Shown in pieces: positions 12,407-21,500 of a stretch of DNA of 64,000 bases; position 1 is the first letter of the stretch, and each line of letters starts with the position of its first letter. The stretch covers positions 20,616,459-20,680,458 of the forward strand of contig OX388349.1 of assembly GCA_947579665.1 (NCBI GenBank). Direction: 5' to 3'. Under the pieces are notes generated by a model that was not told the origin of the DNA, made no database searches, and saw only the letters and a program-made list of their open reading frames with translations. This DNA comes from Sympetrum striolatum. Taxonomy: Eukaryota > Arthropoda > Insecta > Odonata > Libellulidae. A program made the position numbers and the translations under genes.

Positions 12407-13627
12407 ATGGATTGGGTATTTCCAGGCGATAGTAATCCTTTCCCTCAGCCTCAGAATTCTTTGAGCCAATATTCGAATCCTTTCTACTCAGGTTATCAGG
12501 ATCGGGGCAACCAATCGAGAGAATCTAATTTAATCGATTTTTCCTCAGTTTTTGGTCTAGAATCTCAAAATAACGACCAACGTTCAGTGCCCGAGCCTCC
12601 TCGTACTACGTCTTTGATAGGAAACAACATACATTTTATTCCAAGCTTTAGCGGGGAAGAGGAATTGACGATAGACCAATTCGTAGATAAGTTGAAAGTT
12701 GTCAGTGAACTTTCGGGATGGAACGAAAGCCAAACCATATGCGTAGCTCGTCTTCGACTATATGGCACCGCCGCCGATTACGTGAGTGCAAATCCCCACA
12801 TTTTAGGATCGTTTGAGAACTTTACATCTCATCTTAGACGACGATTCGCTCCTCGAGTTTCGCCCCTTGCGTTGGAGCGCATGTTTGCCAGCTGCACTCA
12901 GCAACGAGTGGAGTCTGTATCTTCGTATGCTACTAGGCTCCGGAAGATCGCCAGGCAGTTGTTAGAAGCAACAAGAAGCCCTAATGTCTCAGACGCGACG
13001 TTGTTGATGGAGAACCGGCTTTTAGCACAGTTTCTTCTCGGTCTTCGTGAAGAAATTGGCCGATTTGTATTTGTAAGGAATCCTAAGACAATTCTTGAGG
13101 CCGAAGAATACGCCATAGAGGAAGAATCTAATGTGCGAAACTATGAACAAAAAAGAGCAGAGATTAATTCGCTATCTTGGGATCAGAGTTGGCATCCGCA
13201 GTTATCACTATGCAACTTAAATCATGGAGGACAAAGGACTAATGCCGGCCAGATCCAAAGGCAAGTCGATATATCAAGAGGGGCCGCCTCACGGAATCCT
13301 TTTCTACCGGAGGTTCCAACACCCAATCATATGTCAAACCATGAACCACCTAAAGGCCAATATGGAAGCCGCGCAGCTGATACCGGTAGGAAATGCCAGC
13401 TGTGTAGAAGGATGGGTCACGTATCTCAAAACTGCAAACAACAAAATAGGAAACCTCTTAGTTGCTTCTCTTGCGAAGAAGACGGCCATTATTCGAAGCA
13501 GTGTCCTTTGTTGTTATGTGGAATCTGCAAGCAGTCAGGGCACCAACCTCGTGCATGCCCCAATAAAGTCACTGCGTGTGACCAGGGAAACGTGATATCC
13601 CCGACCATGCGGTCGGGGGAGAATTAG
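12407..13627 (+). CDS. gag: Retrotransposon Gag polyprotein
   Basis: This 406-residue protein forms the virus-like particle and packages element RNA. An N-terminal Asn/Ser/Gln-rich tail is followed by a capsid-like helical region (about 77-245, beginning FIPSFSGEEEL). The nucleocapsid has three CX2CX4HX4C zinc knuckles at 330-343, 353-366 and 371-384. NPF tripeptides occur at residues 10, 24 and 297. The start is the first ATG after the 200-nt leader (ACATCATGG). Translation ends at TAG 13,625-13,627, but a -1 slippage signal at 13,585-13,618 lets a fraction of ribosomes continue into pol. The frame has no internal stop. Confidence 0.95.
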   Translation: MDWVFPGDSNPFPQPQNSLSQYSNPFYSGYQDRGNQSRESNLIDFSSVFGLESQNNDQRSVPEPPRTTSLIGNNIHFIPSFSGEEELTIDQFVDKLKVVSELSGWNESQTICVARLRLYGTAADYVSANPHILGSFENFTSHLRRRFAPRVSPLALERMFASCTQQRVESVSSYATRLRKIARQLLEATRSPNVSDATLLMENRLLAQFLLGLREEIGRFVFVRNPKTILEAEEYAIEEESNVRNYEQKRAEINSLSWDQSWHPQLSLCNLNHGGQRTNAGQIQRQVDISRGAASRNPFLPEVPTPNHMSNHEPPKGQYGSRAADTGRKCQLCRRMGHVSQNCKQQNRKPLSCFSCEEDGHYSKQCPLLLCGICKQSGHQPRACPNKVTACDQGNVISPTMRSGEN

Positions 13628-16600
13628 TACTTGCCATAACGCCTGCTGCCAGCCTTACAGTAAGCACCGAAATCCTTGGCAAGGTGCATAGGTTTTTAGT
13701 GGACACCGGTGCGGCAGTGACGATAGTTCACAAAAAGGTATTCCCTTTTGGCTCGCTAAAGCTAACGCCATACGAATTTCCAGTCAAGAGTGCCTCCGGT
13801 CATCTTTTGCCGATAATGGGACAATGTAATGTTCCATTTGTAATTAATGGTGAATTACTTCCACATGATGCCTTAATCATCGATCTTGGCTCAAATAACT
13901 TCGATGGAATTATTGGACTAGACTTTATGCAGAAATACGGTAGTCTGATATCACTAGATAACGGAATTATGAGAAACAGAGATCTTGGCCCGGTGAAGTT
14001 GATACCTTACAATGTGAGGAGTACAGATATTGACCTAATATCGTTTGAGAATGACCCCCCGATGCCAACTCCTGAGGAAATTCCTGCACCAAATCCGCAA
14101 GTTTCGATTCCGGATACAGGAAGCGGGGAATTATTTCAAAAAGGAGTGAAGGACAAGGAAAGCACCAACAATTACGGATCAGTCAGGGAACGGCGAGTAT
14201 TCCAAAGTACGAATCCTTTTTGGAATGATCGCGGAAACTATGAGGATTATCAAGAGGAGACGGAAGAGTTGCCCAGCCCGAGCACGAACCCTTTTTGGGA
14301 TACCTGCAACGACGAAGAGTTCGTCACGCTTTCTTCACTTCCTCCGGATGAATGGACGTCAAAGATGAGAGATGCTTGGACCACCGAGAATGTCAATCAG
14401 GGAGGTGATAGCGACGCTGAGAGGCTCGCCGCGTCCCCATTGGGTTCAGAGAGTGAGGTAGTACTAAAGAGTTTGCTAAGCGAAGATAGGGCCGCCGAAA
14501 ATAAATTTATTGTAAGCAATGGCGACGGGAGAGGGCGAAACACAGCTCCCTCTGACTTAAAAGATAGGGAAAAGTCAGGGAAGGAGAGAGAGGATGTTTG
14601 CGTCGAACCGTTAGTTGCTGTACTTGAGGATATTTCGGGCGACGAAGGGTCTTGCTCAGCTCTTTTGTGTACCAACCACAATCTACCAGCTACGGACGGT
14701 CCGGAGCAAGTCGAGGAAACGTACAGACAGGACGGAATGGGGCATGTAGATCATGTCATCCCCCATTTCAATGGCGATGTGAACGAACGGAATGCAGTTC
14801 TCCCCGGCTTAAGTAATATGGAGATGCCGGCGAGAGGGAAAGTCGAGGACAAAGCAGCGCCGTCTATTCTCCAAGATGTAGTTCCATGGAGTAGCGGCAA
14901 CGAGGATGGAATATTTGACGAAGGTCTAACCATTCCCTTCGTAAATGAAATTGACGTAGAGAACGTAGAAATCTGGCCGGAAAACGTGGGTGGGGAAGAT
15001 TTATTACCCTCGTTTGACTTCAGTGATGTGCCACCTGAGGCAATAGATCCATTAAAGAGACTCATCACCGAATTCTCCGACATCTTTGTGTATGCTGATG
15101 TCCCCCTTGGCTGTACTAAATTAGTCAAGCACTCTATCGATGTCGAAGGAGCGAGACCGATAAAACGGCCACCATACCGAGTGCCTCATTCTCAGAGAGA
15201 GGCACTCGATAAAGCAATTGCAGATATGCTTAGCCAAGGAGTCATATCACCGTCAAATAGCCCATGGTCAGCGCCACTGATCTTAGTGAGGAAGAAGACC
15301 ATTCAAGGAGAGCCAATTCAATACCGTCCTTGCATCGATTATCGAGCCTTAAACAGCGTGACCAAGAAAGAGGTATTCCCCATACCGAATATGGACGAGA
15401 CCTTTGACAAACTGGCAGGTGCACGTTACTTTTCCACCTTGGACCTCTGTAGCGGATATTGGCAGGTGGAGATGGATGAACAGAGTAAGGAGTACACAGC
15501 ATTCAGCACTCCAGATGGCCACTTTGAATGCAACCGGATGAGCTTTGGGTTGGTCAATGCTCCATCTACTTTCATGAGGTTGATGAGTAAGGTATTAGAG
15601 GGAATGTTAAATAAGGGCTGCGTATGTTATATAGACGACATTCTTCGATATGATGGTACCTGGAAGGAGCACATAGAAGGTATTCGTGCAGTGTTCCTCA
15701 GGCTCAGGAACGCGAATTTGAAACTCAAGCCTCAGAAATGCAAATTTTTCCGCAGCCGGGTGAGGTTCTTAGGTCACATCATCTCCGATAATGGTTTGCA
15801 GCCAGACAAGGAAAAAATAAGCGCAATCGAGAATTTTCCGGTGCCAACCAGCGTCTCTTCCCTACAGTCCTTCTTAGGGCTAGTAGGCTATTACCGAAAA
15901 TTCATCCCAAGGTTTGCAGAGATAGGAAGTTCACTGACCTTGCTGATAAAAAAAGGTGCAACATTTATCTGGGGAGAAGAACAAGAGAGAGCCTTCCAAC
16001 AGTTGCGACGATGCCTCCACACGCAACCTATCCTGAGAATTCCAGATTTTTCTCTGCCCTTCATCTTGGACACAGACGCCTCTCAATGCGCCCTTGGTGG
16101 AATTCTCTCACAAAAGTTCGAAGATGGTGAACATCCCGTCGCATGCGCAAGTAGACAACTGAGAAAAGCCGAAAAATCCTACTCGGCGACCGAGTTGGAG
16201 TGTCTAGCAGCGGTGGAAATGACTAAAAAGTTTCGAGTCTATCTTCTCGGGCGGATATTCACCCTTCGAACCGACCATAAACCATTAAGGTGGCTTCTCT
16301 CATTAAAAGAGCCCAAGCCACGACTAGCTCGATGGATACTGGAGTTATCTGAATATACGTATAACGTTCAATATAGGCCGGGACGAGCCATGTCACATGT
16401 AGACAGCCTCTCAAGAATACCTCCAAGGATAAACTCCATTGTTGACGACGCTGTGACCTTCGTGCCCGTCTGGGACAAGGATAGGATTGCAAGGGAACAA
16501 AGAGACTGCCAGGAACTAGCAGCGTTGCACAAACTAGCTAAAGAGCATGATCCTCAATATTTTTACGATCAACAAGGTGTTTTGTACAGAGTCCAAACAA

Positions 16601-17940
16601 ACCGAGCTGAGTTACAGGGAGTGATATGTGCCCCGAAATCCATGAGACGATATATCCTAGAAAGGTGCCATGATAATCCACTCGCTGGACACTTGGGACT
16701 TCAGAAAACCCTTGAGATCATTCAAAGGCAATTCTACTGGGAGGGTTGCTATGTGGACACTAAAGAGTTCATACAACGATGCCTGAATTGCAAGAAAAGG
16801 AAATTAAAAGCACCAATTGTGCCGATTCAGCCTGTAGTAGAAGCAACCTACCCTATGGAGAAGTTGGCTCTTGATATTGTCGGCCCATTACCCGTCTCGG
16901 ATCGAGGGAACCGTTACATTCTGACTTGCCAGGATTACTTCACCAGGTACCCAGAAGCCTTTCCTATACCGGACCAGTCTGCAGAGACAGTGGCAAGAGT
17001 ATTTGTAGAAAATATTATTTGCCGGCATGGGGTGCCAAAGTACCTATTGACCGACCGAGGCGCTAATTTTACTTCGCAATTAATGAAAACTATATGTCAG
17101 CTTCTGAAGATCGAGACAATTTACACCTCGCCTTACAATCCTGCAGCTAATGGGAGGCTTGAGAGGGCTCATCAGTCTTTCGCGGCCACAATATCTCACT
17201 ACGTCTCCCAAGACCATAGGGACTGGGATGACCACTTGAGTTTTGCATTATTCTCGTATAGGAACAGTCGACATCGAATCACTGGTTTTAGCCCCGCATT
17301 TCTCATGCATGGAAGGGAACTCGCGATGCCGTGGGACAACATTTTAACGCCATCTGTCCCGACGTATTCTGAAGAGCCACCTTACAGCTATGTGATGAAA
17401 AGACGACTTCAAATCGCCCATGCTCAAGCTCTCGCATCCAGCAAGGCTAACACGGAAGCAGAGCACGATAAATTCAATAAAAGAGCAACGGAGGCGCCGA
17501 TAGACGTAGGTCGGTTAGTTTTGCTAAGAAATATGGCATTAAAGCAGGGACAAGCTAGGAAACTGGTGTCCCGATGGTTAGGCCCGTACGAAGTAGTGAA
17601 GCGCAGGAGTCCTGTCACATACGATATCAGAGATATTGAGAATGGGCGCATAGTTACCGCCCACCAAAGAAACCTTAGTGTTCTACCGCCGGGCCCAGAA
17701 CCCGCCGTCCCCGATATGTTAGGCGAGGAAGAACCCTGCAGTTCACCGCCTCCTCCACTCCAGAGCACACCTGAACCTAATTCCCCCTCTTCAACCTTCT
17801 TTCAGGACACGCCTTGTAGTCCCTCCTTACCTTCACCAAATACGACTCCAAATACCCTAACTCCTCGATACAACTTACGGCCAAGGCCATGGAGGGTGAC
17901 CTCGGAAGAGCCGAAGGAACAGGACCGACCCATCGGCTAG
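13582..17940 (+). CDS. pol: Retrotransposon Pol polyprotein (protease, RT, RNase H, integrase)
   Basis: The frame is open from 13,582, just after TGA 13,579-13,581, to TAG 17,938-17,940. It has no ATG near its start and is reached by -1 frameshifting from gag. Numbering from GTG 13,684, the aspartic protease is at residues 1-110 (DTG at 7-9). An acidic spacer of more than 300 residues follows, with NPFW at 177 and 202. RT (about 460-720) has its catalytic YIDD at 649-652. RNase H has DTDAS around D798. Integrase has an HHCC zinc finger from H996, a D1064-D1124-E1160 triad with DX35E spacing, and a GPY/F module at 1300. All catalytic residues are present. The residue after the YIDD loop is Arg (ILRY), where a hydrophobic residue is usual. 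Confidence 0.95.
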   Translation, partial: PGKRDIPDHAVGGELVLAITPAASLTVSTEILGKVHRFLVDTGAAVTIVHKKVFPFGSLKLTPYEFPVKSASGHLLPIMGQCNVPFVINGELLPHDALIIDLGSNNFDGIIGLDFMQKYGSLISLDNGIMRNRDLGPVKLIPYNVRSTDIDLISFENDPPMPTPEEIPAPNPQVSIPDTGSGELFQKGVKDKESTNNYGSVRERRVFQSTNPFWNDRGNYEDYQEETEELPSPSTNPFWDTCNDEEFVTLSSLPPDEWTSKMRDAWTTENVNQGGDSDAERLAASPLGSESEVVLKSLLSEDRAAENKFIVSNGDGRGRNTAPSDLKDREKSGKEREDVCVEPLVAVLEDISGDEGSCSALLCTNHNLPATDGPEQVEETYRQDGMGHVDHVIPHFNGDVNERNAVLPGLSNMEMPARGKVEDKAAPSILQDVVPWSSGNEDGIFDEGLTIPFVNEIDVENVEIWPENVGGEDLLPSFDFSDVPPEAIDPLKRLITEFSDIFVYADVPLGCTKLVKHSIDVEGARPIKRPPYRVPHSQREALDKAIADMLSQGVISPSNSPWSAPLILVRKKTIQGEPIQYRPCIDYRALNSVTKKEVFPIPNMDETFDKLAGARYFSTLDLCSGYWQVEMDEQSKEYTAFSTPDGHFECNRMSFGLVNAPSTFMRLMSKVLEGMLNKGCVCYIDDILRYDGTWKEHIEGIRAVFLRLRNANLKLKPQKCKFFRSRVRFLGHIISDNGLQPDKEKISAIENFPVPTSVSSLQSFLGLVGYYRKFIPRFAEIGSSLTLLIKKGATFIWGEEQERAFQQLRRCLHTQPILRIPDFSLPFILDTDASQCALGGILSQKFEDGEHPVACASRQLRKAEKSYSATELECLAAVEMTKKFRVYLLGRIFTLRTDHKPLRWLLSLKEPKPRLARWILELSEYTYNVQYRPGRAMSHVDSLSRIPPRINSIVDDAVTFVPVWDKDRIAREQRDCQELAALHKLAKEHDPQYFYDQQGVLYRVQTNRAELQGVICAPKSMRRYILERCHDNPLAGHLGLQKTLEIIQRQFYWEGCYVDTKEFIQRCLNCKKRKLKAPIVPIQPVVEATYPMEKLALDIVGPLPVSDRGNRYILTCQDYFTRYPEAFPIPDQSAETVARVFVENIICRHGVPKYLLTDRGANFTSQLMKTICQLLKIETIYTSPYNPAANGRLERAHQSFAATISHYVSQDHRDWDDHLSFALFSYRNSRHRITGFSPAFLMHGRELAMPWDNILTPSVPTYSEEPPYSYVMKRRLQIAHAQALASSKANTEAEHDKFNKRATEAPIDVGRLVLLRNMALKQGQARKLVSRWLGPYEVVKRRSPVTYDIRDIENGRIVTAHQRNLSVLPPGPEPAVPDMLGEEEPCSSPPPPLQSTPEPNSPSSTFFQDTPCSPSLPSPNTTPNTLTPRYNLRPRPWRVTSEEPKEQDRPIG
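13585..13618 (+). promoter_or_regulatory. -1 programmed ribosomal frameshift signal
   Basis: The heptamer GGGAAAC (13,585-13,591) stands in the gag frame as G GGA AAC, the canonical X XXY YYZ arrangement. After a 7-nt spacer comes a hairpin with a perfect 8-bp GC-rich stem, CCCCGACC (13,599-13,606) and GGTCGGGG (13,611-13,618), closed by the loop ATGC. The pol frame opens at 13,582 and the gag stop is at 13,625, so the signal lies inside the only possible overlap. Slippage would give a Gag-Pol fusion of about 1,844 residues. Confidence 0.9.
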
Positions 17941-18386
17941 TGGAGGACGGGTCAGCGAACGAGCAGCAGGAGTCCTTTCTCTGGATCGATGAAAATATTC
18001 AGATCACCGAGGATGGACGACCCACGACGCCTGGGAGGGAGCTCGAGGACTACTATGTCGGCTTCAAACCAGACACGAAGGAAGGGAGAAGAGCGAGGCG
18101 TCTTGAACAAATCTTTGGCAGCCCTCTCTATTCCCTGGAGGAAGACACGTGTGGAGGCGTGCATGACGGACTTCCGCGTACCCCAGGGAGAGATTCTGGA
18201 ACTACCCTGCTCACAGTTGGAACGTCTACCTCATCTACGAGCAATAGAAGAAAGCGTCACAATAAAAGACGACGTCAGATTCTAAAATTAAAACGACGGG
18301 GAGAAAAGGTTCTCCCATCCGGGAAGCCGGATAACAGTTATGAGGAGGAAAGACTGCCAAGGAGTTTTAAGGACACATACGTGTGA
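17889..18386 (+). CDS. ORF3: basic accessory protein of the retrotransposon
   Basis: This ORF encodes 165 residues in the -1 frame relative to pol, overlapping its last 52 nt; the frame itself is open from 17,820. The ATG at 17,889 has a strong context (GGCCATGG). The N-terminal half is acidic with two TPGR motifs (about 47-50 and 98-101). A Ser/Thr linker leads to an arginine-rich block at 119-140 (NRRKRHNKRRR, then KLKRRGEK). There is no signal peptide or hydrophobic segment, so it is not an envelope protein despite its position. The basic block suggests nucleic-acid binding or nuclear import. Expression could be by reinitiation after pol or from a spliced RNA. I recognise no family. Confidence 0.6.
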   Translation: MEGDLGRAEGTGPTHRLVEDGSANEQQESFLWIDENIQITEDGRPTTPGRELEDYYVGFKPDTKEGRRARRLEQIFGSPLYSLEEDTCGGVHDGLPRTPGRDSGTTLLTVGTSTSSTSNRRKRHNKRRRQILKLKRRGEKVLPSGKPDNSYEEERLPRSFKDTYV

Positions 18387-18786
18387 ATCAAAGTGTTTTT
18401 TAAGTGAAATTTTACAATACAGTACAATATTGTGTGTTAAGTGATTACCCTAAAAACTAATTATAATATATTTCTGCTTATTTGTTTATGCTAGGACATA
18501 TCTGAACTATATTTAAAATGATTTTTTCAATTTAATTTTTTATTTGCATTGGACACTTTCTTGTTGAGAAGTGAATAATCCTCCAAAAAACTTTTATGTT
18601 GTGTATACTAAGTGGCCTAGTGAACAAGAACCTTTACTTCAAAACTTTTTTATATGTGTTCATAATATTTTGTCGTTCAGTGTTTAATAGTGCAATTTCT
18701 ATAGTGCCTTAATTATTGCTTTTGTACATTTTTGTTTGATATTTTGATATTTGCACCTGTATTCCTGCCCCGGGATCTAGATTGCC
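18387..18786 (+). other. 3' untranslated region of the retrotransposon
   Basis: About 400 bp of AT-rich, stop-filled sequence lies between ORF3 and the G-tract. No further ORF is present. Confidence 0.7.
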
Positions 18787-18793
18787 GGGGGGG
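18787..18793 (+). promoter_or_regulatory. Polypurine (G7) tract
   Basis: Seven consecutive G residues directly precede the 3' LTR if that LTR starts at TGATGT. This is the expected position of the RNase H-resistant primer for plus-strand DNA synthesis. A pure G tract is a short but acceptable polypurine tract. Confidence 0.7.
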
Positions 18794-19335
18794 TGATGTT
18801 GTGAGGGTTACTTTGTGGACGCTCGGCGACTCCGTCGCCGTGGCTCCACGCCGCTACTTTGTAGCTTGCGCGGCATTGTAGCGACCGTGAGGCGGGACGA
18901 CGTTGTGTCTACAATGTAGGCACAACTGTAGTTACATTATAATGTTAGCCCGCCTCCGGGGACTATATAAGCCGTGCATTTCGTTTCGAGAGACAGTCTG
19001 ATTCCGACTCCCAACGACTTCTGTGCCCTAAGGGTTGGCTGTGGTCCACCAGCGACCATAAGTACGACGTCCAAGCTATTGCACTAACAGTTGGCTGCGG
19101 TCCCCCAGTGACCACAAGTTCCACTTCTGGGCCTCTGTTAGCTGCTGCGGTCCCCCAGCGACCCCAGGTTGGACGCTCTGCTTCTGGGCCTCCCAATAGT
19201 GGCCGCGGTCCACCAGCGACCCCAAGTCGGTATCCTAGGAGTCACCCCTCAGGTAATCTATTCATTGCTCATTAAATCATTTAAAAGTCACTGCACGATT
19301 GTCATTAACCGTTACCCAATGTCGTCGCGACATTA
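18794..19335 (+). repeat. 3' LTR
   Basis: 542 bp, collinear with the 5' LTR at an offset of 7,132 and the same by eye except for the first base. It has the same TATA box (18,965) and four-fold internal repeat. Divergence near zero argues for recent insertion or recent gene conversion between the LTRs. Confidence 0.9.
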
Positions 19336-21070
19336 TGACAAAAATCATAAAGATGCGAAAAATTGACAGAAATTATCCAGGTTTCCGTCTATCCATTTCA
19401 TGATATTTTTGGTATATTTTCTGGTATTTACATGCATTTAATGCGTAATTTAGTTATCTGGAAAATGAAACTAATGAATTCAAGTTTTTGCATAAAAGCA
19501 CGTTTTAGATAATGCAATCGTGGGTGACCAAATATCGGCTCACTAGATGAGAATAATTATGGGTGCTTACAGAACTGTCGCGATGATATTAATAAAGATC
19601 TTACTAAACAAAAGTAAATCAAAACCTAGCACAATGATAAATAACAAGCATTCAGACATCCAACGGTAATGATTTACGCATTCATTCCCGTTGGCTTTAT
19701 CTTATCTCTAAGCTAATGGTCGTTAGATCGTGGCTGTAATGCTTTTTCAGACCTCATAGATCCTCAGCAAAACAAAGCGTAAGCAGCAAACGTAGGATGG
19801 AACTCCCGTGAATCATTGCAATGGAGACCAAATACTATTTCACGTAATAATTGCCTAATGACTGAGCTAATAAAGATCTCCCAAAGGCTTTCAAATTGTG
19901 CCTGCATCCTTGTGGCAGAGTTTGATGGGGCCGTAAAGAACTTATGGCACACTATATCTTGATTCTAACATTATGAATCTTTTTTGCAAGATGCTTCACC
20001 TATCATTGCTTCAAAGTTTGCGGAATTTGGAATAATTATCACATTCGTCATAAGGGACTGTTTACTGCCCTCCTTGATGTATTTCGAGAGAACTTTGACT
20101 TAGGGTATTTTAGTGCTTTGACGTATATTGTTGAGATGAAATAGGATACTTTCACTGGTTTGGATTATGCCATTTTCCCGAAGGATAGTTACTGAGAACA
20201 CGAGCAACTAACAAAGCTTGTAAGAGCAAAAAAATGGCCATAATTTCGAATATACATACTTTATGACAAACAGAACTCGCCAGTAAAAGGTAATTCCATA
20301 TATCCTCTAATGTTTTTAAGCTTAAAGAGACCAAACCTGTGATTTAAAATTGTTTTATTGCGTCGTATTAGTCCATTTCTCTGGAGCATATGCACTCATT
20401 AAATACCTACACTAATATGCTTTGCTAATCTAATCAAAATACTTGTATGTTATGAAATAATTACTGAGATTGGGTCTACTTACATGTGAGATGTATAAAT
20501 AAACGGGATTTTTAAATAAAATCTTGGCGGGTCGCCCACATGGGAATAATGCGGCAGATGGAAAATATTACGCTTTACTTAATATTAAAATGTTTCTATA
20601 ATATGATACACTTTGTGTCATAGGTCAAGTTTTGAATCAACAAATGCATGTAAGAAATCAGCAAGTCATACGCATGCAGTAAGGCTTCTTTCCACGCACC
20701 TCTTTACCTAGTCAAGACGCGTCCAATCCGAATTTTATTTCCAGAAGCAACAGCGTCGCGAGTAAAGCGCCAGCGTAATAAATATCCGAGTTTATGAAAA
20801 CAAAACAGCCCGGAGTTAAAAAAAGGAGAATCTCTTAACGACCACCCCTTTTAAAATGAAAAAAGGCGGGAAGGCCTTTCCTTGGAACACAAGTTTATGT
20901 CGCGCTGAAGGAGGATGTTTACTCGGACGGACGCATTCAATTAGTCCTTCGTTTGTGGTCATCACTCAGCGTGATAAGTTCCTCTTCTCGCACTTCCCTA
21001 TCTTTCTTTACACTCGCACATGCGTAGGACGTACTTTCTCTCATTATTCCTGCCTCTCCTTCCCTACTTC
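19336..21070. other. Intergenic stretch, no gene
   Basis: AT-rich sequence without supportable exons. From about 20,690 to 21,070 it becomes more GC- and pyrimidine-rich, again with only short overlapping open frames. Confidence 0.5.
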
Positions 21071-21500
21071 ACCTAGTAGCCATATCATACTCTGTTTTTG
21101 AAAGTAGTGCCACTGAAAAATGTTTGAGAAGTTTCATACCATCTGGTTTTCCCACTCAAGAGTGTCAAAAGCTATTTATTTTCCGTATAATTTCCTTGAT
21201 TACCGTGATCCATAACTAATCTTACAATGAATTACTAATGAATTATTACTAGGTCTCTATATATGTTACTTACGTCACTTACACTTCACCGTTGCCTATA
21301 GTAGCCCCATCATACTCTGTTTTTGAAAGTAGTGCCACTGAAAAATGTTTGAGAAGTTTCATACCAACTGGTTTTCCCACTCAAGAGTGTCAAAAGCTAT
21401 TTATTTTCCGTACAATTTCCTTGATTACCGCGACCCATAACTAATCTTAGAATGTCTCTAGGTCTCTATATGTTACTTTCGTCAATTACATGGCGTAAAT
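21071..21500. repeat. Imperfect tandem duplication, unit about 225 bp
   Basis: Sequence from about 21,071 (GTAGCCATATCATACTC) recurs from about 21,296 (GTAGCCCCATCATACTC). Long matching stretches cover the words GAAAGTAGTGCCACTG and CCCACTCAAGAGTGTC. The second unit has lost roughly 20 bp near its end. No coding content is seen. Confidence 0.85.

Larger units (their letters stand above)
11662..19335 (+). mobile_element. Complete Ty3/gypsy LTR retrotransposon
   Basis: The element of about 7.67 kb runs LTR - tRNA-Leu primer site - gag - (-1 frameshift) - pol - ORF3 - G-tract - LTR. Domain order in Pol (protease, RT, RNase H, integrase) places it in Ty3/gypsy. The two LTRs match by eye over 541 of 542 aligned bases and all long ORFs are open, so the insertion looks young and possibly competent. 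There is no recognisable envelope protein and no chromodomain. No matching 4-5 bp target duplication is visible at the chosen ends. The lineage within Ty3/gypsy is not settled here; the tRNA-Leu primer could fit an mdg3-like group. Confidence 0.95.

Noticed and set aside
17889..18386. ORF3 of the retrotransposon as an envelope gene
   Set aside because: No signal peptide, no hydrophobic or transmembrane segment, no fusion peptide or cleavage site pattern; too short and too basic for an envelope.
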